DNA from: Plazaster borealis
Taxonomy: Eukaryota > Echinodermata > Asteroidea > Forcipulatida > Labidiasteridae
Direction of reading: 5' to 3'
Length of the DNA stretch: 64,000 bases
Assembly (NCBI GenBank): GCA_021014325.1
Contig: CM037461.1
Coordinates: 3,063,501 to 3,127,500, forward strand
The notes under the pieces: generated by a model
What the model was told of the DNA's origin: nothing
Seen by the model: the letters and a program-made list of their open reading frames with translations, nothing else
Database searches by the model: none
Program-made: the position numbers and the translations under genes
Shown: piece by piece, positions 45,045 through 56,161 of the stretch
How positions within the stretch are numbered: position 1 is the stretch's first letter
How the letters are laid out: each line of letters begins with the position of its first letter

Positions 45045-46655
45045 CTAGAGCTTTAGTGTTTGTTGGAACAAACACTAGGTGTTCGGATTTCATTGGGGTC
45101 AGTGTTGTGTCAATGTGTGAAATATTTTATTGAGTCGATGAAAAAATTGCTGATAGCTTTTGAAATTTCAATGTGTAAATCAATTACGTGTATACATTTA
45201 GTTTACACGGGAAATAAATGCTAACCTAAGACTGCATTGAGCTCTAGAATGTGTATTTATTGAACATTCTGTTTCAATGTTCATGTAAATATTCATAAAC
45301 TGTACTGTATACAAGACTTTTACTGACAATTCAAAAAAGAGCCTCTTAATATATATTTATTTTACTCCCGGTTGGACAGGAAGCCAGGTCAAACCATGTC
45401 ATTATCAATTATACAGAACTTAAACACGTAAAATTATTCACAAAAAATGCAAAGCTTAAAATCATAATAGATATATTTCTCAAGATATGATTTTTCGAAA
45501 TAATCAACTTTAAATAGATCAAGTTTAACTGCACCTTTAAGGTGACTTCATAATTATATGACAATTGATGACGTCATTTGAACAGGATCTTAAATTTTGG
45601 ATGTTACAAATCCCGGCTTGAACACATGCAAGGTTATAGCTTTAATCGCGCATTTTTGCCGTAAACATACATCTATGAAAAGTGCACCTTTAAGCCGACT
45701 CACGTAAAGCTTGATGACGTCATCGTAATGCGACATTGAATTCTAGATGTAACATATCCCAACTTGAATACATGCAAGGTTTCAGCTGGATTCCACATTT
45801 TTTCTGCATTTATCAATCTTGTATTTCACGCGATCCACGGCGATATTAAATTTCGATGACGTCAATCTTCTACAAAGCTCACAGAGCAAGTTGTAGAGCC
45901 GACCGTCAACATTCCACTTTGCTCCAATGACCTATTCTTCGGGTTTTACTCTAAACATATGGGGTGAAAACCTGGGCCTATTACTTGCACACATTAAATG
46001 TGTTAACAACTGCGCATGACAGACTGTTCTATATGTGTGCATAACTAATTAGATCACGCTACTCGCATGTATGCAACATGTGATAACACCCGGAACGATC
46101 TCAACACTATAGCGCGTTGTATGTGTTTCCAGTGCAATTCTTTTCACACGCAATTTCATTTAAGAGTCATTCGATACCGGATTTCAACCGGAAGTTAAGG
46201 TCAAATAGGTAACATGTCTGTGGAAAAGTTTGAGAGGACTTAAGGACATACAACCTGATGTTAAAATTGTGAGTAAGGTGTTTGTAAAATGAATGAATAT
46301 TTCTTAAAGTATGAATTGTGAACTTTTCAACTTCCGGTTTAAACACGAAGCTGAGGTCCAATGGGGTCACACTCTGTGTGGCGTTTGCTACATTTTGCCA
46401 GACCTATCCGATGATTTATAGATTGTTGAAATAGCTTCTATAATTCTTGAGTTATGATTTTTTGAAATAATAAACTTTGATTTATTGTTTTTCAAAAACT
46501 GATGACGTCACCATGACTTAACAACTTTTAGAATCATCTACAAGTTATGGTCTACCTACATGTAAAGTTTCGAGTTAATATAAATTTTGCAACTATGCGT
46601 TTGCTTGCGGACAAACGAGATTCCGAAAAATAATAAAAACTAAAAAAAATTAAAA
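45045..46655 (-). mobile_element. Helitron-like element, array unit 10
   Basis: 1.61 kb, clean copy: CTAG 45045, hairpin AGTGTTTGTT/AACAAACACT, subterminal GGTGTTCGG, 5' end region GCTTGCGGACAAACGAGATT. Near-identical in reverse to 51351-53033. The frame 46167-46370 recurs at 21818 and 51684 only because the repeat does. Confidence 0.85.
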
Positions 46656-48740
46656 CTAGATATTTAGTGTTTGTTGGAACAAACACTAGGTGTTCGGATT
46701 TCATTAGGGTCAGTGTTGTGTCAATGTGTGAACTATTCTATTAAGTCGATGAAAAGATTGTTGATAGCTTTTGAAATTTCAAAGTGTAAATCAATTACGT
46801 ACAGGAAATAAATGCTAACGTTCCTACTAATAAGACTGCACTGAGCTCTAGAACGTGTATTAGTTGAACCATGGTTGAACATGTGACAATGTTCATGTCA
46901 ATATTCATAAACTGTACTGATAGTTAGTAAAAAATCACGCCAGGCGCACATGGCACTGATTGTAAACAACTACGGTTGAGCCACGTTGGTCTGTAACAAG
47001 CGTCTTGACTGGCTAGCTACCCACCGTTGCCAGTCGCGTGGGGGTATGCCATGCTGCGTTAGGAAATGGATTAAGATTAAAGGCCAATTTCTCTGATAGA
47101 TCTAGGAAAATTTGATTTGTTCCAATGTATAAAACAATAAGTATTTAACACCCTTTGTTTTCAAGAAATAACAACGAATTTATCGTTCTTAGTTTGCGAG
47201 TTCTGCATGGTTGTTAAACCCAAAACTCAAAATTTCCTGAAATTAATTACATTACCCAATAATTCATTGGGTGACGTCATTATGTTGTCGAAATTTCTGT
47301 TGCATATAATCATCAGGTGTAATATTGTTGCCAAGTTTCAGTTATCAAAAGTTATTCAAATCCCCAAAACAGGTCAGCAAAATCGGCCGTTTAGTTGATA
47401 TTTACCACGAAACCAACAAAAGGCTATCAAGAAATTTCTGCACTGAGCTTTTCATTGGACTACCGTCGAACGTCGCATATTTCCGAGTCTGTTTAACCAT
47501 AGAGAAAGGGTTTCACTTATCACAAAGCCAATAATTGTCACAGAGCGCAGTTAACAAACGATCATTAACTTGGTATAGCGCCACCACACAACATGTGGGC
47601 CAGCTAGCTACAGTCTTCTTGGACTTTGAACCGTTCAGGTCAATGGCCCTTTTGTACCACACGCTGGCTGCGTTGTCAACAGTTAAGAGAACCGGGAAAG
47701 CGCCCATTACCTTATGCGTGTATGAGATAGCCAGTGCGTGGTACGAACAAAAAGTGTATGTAACGTGTAGGCCAATACTTTTATTGTACGTTATCATAAA
47801 ATGTGGCAACAGACACGTGCACTTTGACGTCCAGATTTGACCCTATGCAAAGTTTAAAAAGTTATCATCTCTGTGCAACTGTTTGAGCAGGATCACTCAT
47901 CTATAACGTGATGCAAAATTTATGTTGAAATATTGCGTAGTTTTTGAGATCAGAATTTGTGAAATTGTTCAACTTCCGGTTTGAACCGGAAGTCAAGGTC
48001 AAATGGGGTCACTTTGTGTTTAGCGCTTGTTGATTTTTTATCGAACTGTCCGATGATATGTAGATTGTCAAAATCCACCATGTGGTTCAGAAGTTATGAT
48101 TTCTTAAAAATATTTAACTTTGATTTGTTGTAATTCGTTACCTGATGACGTCATCATGACATCATAAAGTTTGTGTGGTCTTGATAATAAGGTCCAATTG
48201 TCTGATGAGTTTTAATGTTAAATTCAATTTCGATCTTGAGTTATGTTATAGAAAAGCCCGAAAATGATGTTTTTCAAGAAAAAACCCAAAGGCAGAGTTT
48301 GACCTAGGGTAACGACCGGGAAGAGAAGGTCATACGATTTTGACGTTAACCTTTTTAAATGTAGCCCTAGTCTTGAACTATCTGATGCCCAACTATGAAC
48401 ATCATAGCTTTCAAATTCAATGAGATACAGCTAATACCAAATGGTCCTTTTTCAACTTTAAAAACCTTGTAATTCGACACCTGGTGACGTCATCATGACG
48501 TAACAACTTTTAGAATCATCTACAAGTTATACTCTAACGACATGCAAAGTTTCAAGTTGATTCGATTTTCGCAACTATACGTTTGCTTGCGGACAAACGA
48601 CTCTGAGAAGAAGAATAAAAACTTAAAAAAAAAATAAAAAAAAAACGAACAAAAATAATAGGTGTTCGGCTGTTGCCCGAACACCTAAAAAAAAAAACGA
48701 ACAAAAACAATAGGTGTTCGGCTATTGCCCGAACACCTAA
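46656..48740 (-). mobile_element. Helitron-like element, array unit 11
   Basis: 2.08 kb, inverted partner of 19019-20977 with one extra 5' hairpin unit. The TTAGG end touches the CTAG of the next unit at 48741 directly. Confidence 0.85.
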
Positions 48741-49318
48741 CTAGAGCTTTAGTGTTTGTTGGAACAAACACTAGGTGTTCGGGTTTCTTTGGGGTCAGTG
48801 TTGTGTCAACGTGTTAACTATTTTATTGAGTCGATGAAAAGTTTGTTAATAGCTTTTGAAATTTCAAAGTGTAAATCAATTACGTGTATACATTTAGTTT
48901 ACACGGGAAATTAAGGCTAACGTTCCTACTTAAGAGCTCTAGAACGTGTATTAATTGAACATCTGTGACAATTTTCATGTAAATATTCATAAACTGCATT
49001 GATAGTTAGTATACAAGACTTTTACTGACAATTAAAAAAGAGCTTCTTAATATATATTTCTTTTACTTCCGGTTGGACAGGAAGCCAGGTCAAATCATGT
49101 AATTATCAATTATACAGAACTTTCATACATAAAACATTCACAAAAAATGCAAAGCTTAAAATTATAATAGATTTTTTATTTTCTTATTTTCTTATTTCGA
49201 AATAATAAACTTTAGATAGATCAAGTTAAACTGCACCTTTAAGGTGACTTCATAATTATATGACAATTGTTGACGTCATTTGAACAGGATCTCAAATTTT
49301 TGATGTTACAAATCCCGG

Positions 49319-49998
49319 TCTGGACGGAGATTCTGTCCCCCCGGTGAATCTGTCCCCCGGACAACTTTACCTGGCTGGTCTAGGGTACAACGTCCCCCAA
49401 GACAGTATCTCCTAGGATAAACTGTCTCTCGTTAGGTTATTCTGTCCGCCGTGCTCAACGGAGATTGTGTCCTCCAACGGAGAATATGTCCCCAAGGCAC
49501 GAGCGTCCACCAACGGAACTAAATCAATAAACTTGCTTTATTCACCTGGCTTTGCTGGTTTATAATAGAAGTATTATCTTATTGTTACTTATTTTAGTCA
49601 ATAATTTTAAGCAAAGGAACATTTTTGTGTGTGGAGACTTTGAAAAGAAAAGTCTACTGACAACAATTCACTGAGTGCGGCGCTGACGCCTGGGTCACTT
49701 TGCCCAAATTACAGACATTGCCCAGAATCCGGATAACTATGCATTTTTAGCGTTGGAATTTTTTCGATTTATTTTGTACGATGGATTTCCGGTTTTGTCA
49801 TCATCGCCCATTCTCATGCTTGATTTTATATAGTTAAAAAGATTTCAAGTGTCGCACAGAGGCAAACAAGGGAACAAATGTGAGAGGGGGGGGGACAAAT
49901 TCCCCTGGCGGACAGAAAACCCTGGGCAGGGGACACATTTCCCTAGGGGATTCTGTCCCCCCGGACCGCTGTGCGGGGGGACAGAATTCCCTGTGACA
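49319..49998. mobile_element. 680 bp CCGG-flanked element rich in ATTCTGTCCCCC
   Basis: Sisters read AAATCCCGGCTTGAAGACAT without interruption (34754). Here CCGG occurs on both sides (49315-49318, 49999-50002), a 4 bp target duplication. The ends hold inverted copies of (GG)AATTCTGTCCCCCCGG. The interior has many scattered CTGTCCCCC / GGGGGACAGA copies. No ORF. Unassigned non-autonomous element. Confidence 0.75.
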
Positions 49999-51350
49999 CC
50001 GGCTTGAAGACATGCAAGGTTTTAGCTTTAATCACGCATTTTTGCCGTAAATATAAATCTGCTGTAAATATACAACTATTAATATCTTGTATTCAATTCA
50101 TTAAAGTTTATTTATTTTTCGATGGTTATCGATTCTTTGTTGATTAAAACAACCCACACTAAATGCCATTCATGTTGATGAATATTAGGTTACAATTCAG
50201 AAAAGTTTTTAACAGGGTTTCAAATCCAGTGAGGTGGATACTCGGTTCAGGAAACATTGATTGTTCAATACAAAAAACACTGATGATGATGTCGCTAAAA
50301 TAAGTCAAGCAAGGTGCGATTTGGAAGTTGTATTTTATAAAAAGCTTGCTTGATTTTTAGATACTGATTTTCCTACAGAACAGTTTGTTAATTTTTAAAC
50401 TATTGAAAAAGTCATTTGTTTTAAGTCATAATGCAAAACGAAGGCAAATCATGAGGACGGCAAATCTAAGTCTATCGTGAATTTTGACTTAGGCCTATAA
50501 CATAATGACTAATTTCGACTAATAACATAATGATTTAAGTTCTATTTCTACCTGTATGGTGCATCATACAGGAAATAAGGAATGCAGCAGAAGTGGAAAA
50601 TATGTCACTGGATCCAAGACCATTCTGGTGGATGTGCTGTATGCTGAAGAAGAAAAAAACAATATTAAAAATTAGCAAAGTTATGACTCAAGGAAAGTTA
50701 AGTCAAGCTGAAACTGTTAAAATAAACAAAAATCAAGACTTAAAACGTTTCATAATTATACAATAATATTACTAATTTATTGAATTTAAATTGCGCTCTT
50801 TCGAGGACCAGCCTGTTCAAAGGGGTGGGGGTCAAAACTATATAACAAAATTCAAATTGAGGAAATTGCACAAGAACAAGTTAGTGGAAGGTGCCCATAT
50901 TGTTTTTGAAGTGAATAACTTATAAACAAAACCTACTTAACACAAGCTTAAAACAGTTTTTTTTTGATAATTATGCACGTCATAATACAAAGTTGCCGAA
51001 AAACGTTCATCAATCGGACCATTTTCTGACTTTAGTGACACAGCCAGCAATCATACCAATCCCCCATTGCCCAATTCTACCTCTTCGACGGTCATACTAA
51101 ACGTTCCTTAGTTTTAAAAACATCACCAACGCCACCACTTGATGATTAAGGATAAACCTTATAACGTGCATTAATACTCATTTTGAAAAGCAATGATTTT
51201 CACACAAAGCTTACCGTTTTATCACCGTGTAGCACCGATATAGCATCTACAACCTCTGCCGTAGACGCCGTCCGAAACACCCTTCATGAGCTGATGATGT
51301 CAGGTGTCTGGTCTCGGTGTTTGATCAAAACATAACCAATGTTCGTCTTT

Positions 51351-53033
51351 TTAGGTGTTCGGGCAATAGCCGAACACCTACTGTTTTTGTTCGTTTTTTT
51401 TTTTTTTTTTTTAGTTTTTATTATTTTTCGGAATCTCGTTTGTCCGCAAGCAAACGCATAGTTGCAAAATTTATATTAACTTGAAACTTTACATGTAGGT
51501 AGACCATAACTTGTAGATGATTCTAAAAGTTGTTACGTCATGGTGACGTCATCAGTTTTTGAAAAACAATAAATCAAAGTTTATTATTTCAAAAAATCAT
51601 AACTCAAGAATTATAGAAGCTATTTCAACAATCTATAAATCATCGGATAGATCTGGCAAAATGTAGCAAACGCCACACAGAGTGTGACCCCATTGGACCT
51701 CAGCTTCGTGTTTAAACCGGAAGTTGAAAAGTTCACAATTCATACTTTAAGAAATATTCATACATTTTACAAACACCTTACTCACAATTTTAACATCAGG
51801 TTGTATGTCCTTAAGTCCTCTCAAACTTTTCCACAGACATGTTACCTATTTGACCTTAACTTCCGGTTGAAATCCGGTATCGAATGACTCTTAAATGAAA
51901 TTGCGTGTGAAAAGAATTGCTCTGAAAACACATACAACGCGCTATAGTGTTGAGATCGTTCCGGGTGTTATCACATGTTGCATACATGCGAGTAGCGTGA
52001 TCTAATTAGTTATGCACACATATAGAACAGTCTGTCATGCGCAGTTGTTAACACATTTAATGTGTGCAAGTAATAGGCCCAGGTTTTCACCCCATATGTT
52101 TAGAGTGAAACCCGAAGAATAGGTCATTGGAGCAAAGTGGAATGTTGACGGTCGGCTCTACAACTTGCTCTGTGAGCTTTGTAGAAGATTGACGTCATCG
52201 AAATTTAATATCGCCGTGGATCGCGTGAAATACAAGATGCAGAAATACAAGATTGATAAATGCAGAAAAAATGTGGAATCCAGCTGAAACCTTGCATGTG
52301 TTCAAGTTGGGATATGTTACATCTAGAATTTAATGTCGCATTACGATGACGTCATCAAGCTTTACGTGAGTCGGCTTAAAGGTGCACTTTTCATAGATGT
52401 ATGTTTACGGCAAAAATGCGCGATTAAAGCTATAACCTTGCATGTGTTCAAGCCGGGATTTGTAACATCCAAAATTTAAGATCCTGTTCAAATGACGTCA
52501 TCAATTGTCATATAATTATGAACTCACCTTAAAGGTGCAGTTAAACTTGATCTATTTAAAGTTGATTATTTCGAAAAATCATATCTTGAGAAATATATCT
52601 ATTATGATTTTAAGCTTTGCATTTTTTTGTGAATGTTTTTACGTGTTTAAGTTCTGTATAATTGATAATGACATGGTTTGACCTGGCTTCCTGTCCAACC
52701 GGAAGTAAAATAAATATATATTAAGAGGCTCTTTTTTGAATTGTCAGTAAAAGTCTTGTATACAGTACAGTTTATGAATATTTACATGAACATTGAAACA
52801 GAATGTTCAATAAATACACGTTCTAGAGCTCAATGCAGTCTTAGGTAGGAACGTTAGCATTTATTTCCCGTGTAAACTAAATGTATACACGTAATTGATT
52901 TACACATTGAAATTTCAAAAGCTATCAGCAATTTTTTCATCGACTCAATAAAATATTTCACACATTGACACAACACTGACCCCAATGAAATCCGAACACC
53001 TAGTGTTTGTTCCAACAAACACTAAAGCTCTAG
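51351..53033 (+). mobile_element. Helitron-like element nested in unit 12, plus strand
   Basis: 5' TTAGGTGTTCGGGC hairpin at 51351, 3' subterminal CCGAACACCTA, hairpin and CTAG 53030-53033. Empty sites in three sisters (31100, 44290, 55320) read GTCTTTTTCTGCTTGC; here GTCTTT and TTCTGCTTGC flank the element, so nothing was lost or duplicated. Confidence 0.88.
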
Positions 53034-53776
53034 TTCTGCTTGCATTTTCTCACATAATTAAAAGCCATAGGAATCACTGAAGCAGGTGGTCATCTCAGTG
53101 AAACTTCGTCTTTAATTCCATATTGATCATAAAGCCATGAGAAGGGTGAATAGGGGAACAATTAGACGCTGAATATGAGGAGAATTCAGATCTATAATGT
53201 TAGTACGCCATTGAAGATTGCACTACGTTGTAACACGATGACCTTTGGCATGTCAAAACCTGAATGGAAAATCACGCCAGGCGCACATGGCACCGATTGT
53301 AAACAACTACGGTTGCACCACGTTGGTCTGTAACAAGCGCCTTGACTGGCTAGCTACCCACCGTTGCCAGCCGCGCCGGGGTAAGCCATGCTGCGTTAGG
53401 CAATGGATTTAAGATTTGAACATTTTTAAAGGCCAATTTCTTTTAGAAATCTATGAAAAACTTAATTTGTTCCAATAAATAAAACGATAAGTATTCAATA
53501 CCCTTTGTTTTCAGGAAATAACAACGAATTTATCGTTCTAAGTTTGCGAGTTCTGGTTGTTAAACCAAAAACTCAAAATTTGATTAAATTAATTACATTT
53601 AATTACCCAATAAATCATTGGGTGACGTCATTATATTGTCGAAATTTCTGTTTCGTCTATTTGTCAGGTGTAACACTGTTGCCAAATTTCATAACCGTAC
53701 GAGATTAGGAAGAATGTCAAAGTCTGCGGACAACGATGCGTGTGTATTTTTGAGATGGAACAAACTCAAAAATCCA

Positions 53777-56161
53777 CTAGAGCTTTAGTGTTTGTTGGAA
53801 CAAACACTAGGTGTTCGGCTATCTTTGGGGTCAGTGCTTTGTTTATGTGTGAGCTATATCATTGAATCGATGAACAAATTGTTGATAGCTTTGGGAATAT
53901 CAAGGAAAACAAAGGGTTAATCTTCTTTGATTATATGCGTTAGTTTAAACAGGGAATAAATGCAACTCACAATATGAGTTTTCAAAATTTATAGTAATAA
54001 TCGTTTGTTAAGCCAAATTAGAAAAACGATGACGTCATTATGACGTTAGATAAGTTCTTATCGAGACATTGGTATTTAAGCATGTGATTAAAATGTTAAG
54101 TGAAAAACTAAACTATTGTTACTATACAAAGTGTTTTCAGCAAAAGAGTACATCATTTAATTTATTAGAATAAATTATTAGGGTAAATTGTCCTTTTCAT
54201 GCAGAGCATCATTAGTTTGAATTCCCTTTCATCTTGGTTGCATATCTTCAAACGATCCGTTGAATTACTTACAAGTACAGCCATGTAAGCTATTTACTGA
54301 AGTTTATTTATTTTTCAATGAATATTCATTTTGATTCTTTATGAATTAATAAATCCAACTATGCTAATCATGTTGACATTATTAATTTACAATTATTAGA
54401 AGTTTTCATCAGGGTTTCAAATACAGTGAGTTGGATACTCATGAAGTATCGGTGCATGAAACATTGATTGTTCAAAACATATGCACTGATGATGATGTCA
54501 TTAAAATAAGTCCAGCATAGTATGAGCTATCGGTTGCATTTTTTTTTAAATAGCTTGCTTGATTTTTAGACATTGATTTTCATTCATACAGAACGGTAGG
54601 TTAAATTTAGAATATTGAGAGACACTTGTTTTGGGAAAGACAAAGGCAAGTCATGAAGACGGCAAGTCTAAGCCTCTCGTGAATTTTGAGTAATAACGTA
54701 ACGAGTTGAGTATATTCTTCCTCTATGGTGCATCATACACTCAGCAAGGAAATAAGGATGAAACACAACAACGGGTGTGAAAACTTTCACTGCAGACCAT
54801 TCAGGTACTGGATGTGCTGTACTCTGACGAAGAAAAAACAATTATAAAGAAAGTGTGACTCAAGGTTAATTAAGTTGGGCTGAAACTGTTTAAATAATTT
54901 ATATTCAATACCTAAAACATTTCATCATAATATTATAAAACTAATAACTTATTTAATTTATATTGTGCTCTCCCAAGGACCAGTCTGATGGAGGGCGCAT
55001 AAAAATACAAAATATCAGAGTAAGGAAATTACGCAAGAAAAAGCTTGTGGAAGGTGCACAAACTGTTTTTGAAGTGAACCCCTTCCTTCCTTAGTTTTAA
55101 AAACGTCACCATTGTCACCACTTGATGATTAACGGTAAACTTTATAACATAACTGTGCATTAAATGAAGAATCATTTGAAAGGCAATTATGCTTACCGTT
55201 TTATTCACCGTGTCTCACTGATAGACACCGCCGTCAAATGACGGTCTGAAATGCCCTTCTATTCACGAGCCGATGTTATGCCCCGTTTTACGGTGTGTGA
55301 TTAAAACATAACCAATGTCTGTCTTTTTCTGCTTGCATTTTCTCACATAATTAAAAGTCATAGGAATCACTGAAGCAGGTGACCATCTCAGTGAAACTTC
55401 GTCTTCGATTCCGTTTTCACCATTGAGCCACCAAAAGGGCGAATAGGGGAACAATTTGACGCTGAACATGGCACAGGTTGAGCGGAATTCAATTCTGCAG
55501 TGCTATTGCGCCATTGATAAGCTTGCGTTATAGTGCGTTGAACTGCGACACGTCAAAACTTGCACGGAAATCATGCCACTACAGCGCACGTAGGCTTTGG
55601 ACCTCGTGATCAATGGAGCGGAACGTGCTTCCGAGGGCTATTACTAACGAAATGTTCAGCTTACATTTTGAGCCGTAGGTCAAGGTCAAACGGGGTCACT
55701 CTTTGTGTAGCGTTTGTTGAGTTTTAAAAGACCTGTCCGATGATGTATAGATTGTTGTAATCCATTTGGTAGTTATCGAGTTATGATTTTTTGAAATATT
55801 AAACTTTGATTTTCTGTAATTCAACACCTGATGACGCAATCATTACGTCACAACTTACTCGGCATCTCCTAGTTATACTCTAACTACATGCAAAGTTTCA
55901 AGTTCATCAAAGGTTTGCAACTATGCGTTTGCTTGCGGACAAACGACTATCAGAAGAAAAAGAAGAACTAAAAAAAAACAAAAAAAAAACGAACAATAAC
56001 AAAGAGTTGTTCGGGCTTAATGCCCGAACACCTAACAAAAACAAAACGAACAATGACAAAGAGTTGTTCGGGCTTAATGCCCGAACACCTAAAAAAAACA
56101 AAAAAACAAAACAAACAAAAACAAGAGGTGTTCCGGGCGGATTGCCCGAACACCTAAAAAA
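53777..56161 (-). mobile_element. Helitron-like element, array unit 13
   Basis: 2.38 kb long-type relative of 23913-26356 (GGCTATCTTTGGGGTCAGTGC). The 5' end has three hairpin units at 55990-56155 with stem TGTTCGGGC/GCCCGAACA and loop TTAAT or a variant. Interior AT-rich, no gene. Confidence 0.75.

Larger units (their letters stand above)
48741..53776 (-). mobile_element. Helitron-like element, array unit 12, with two nested insertions
   Basis: CTAG 48741, standard hairpin. Contains the 680 bp element 49319-49998 and the plus-strand Helitron-like copy 51351-53033. Without them it is about 2.67 kb, equal to unit 9 without its retrotransposon. Confidence 0.85.

Noticed and set aside
49319..49998. 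Interpretation as part of the Helitron-like body
   Set aside because: Sister copies read through this place without interruption and CCGG is duplicated, so it is a separate insertion.
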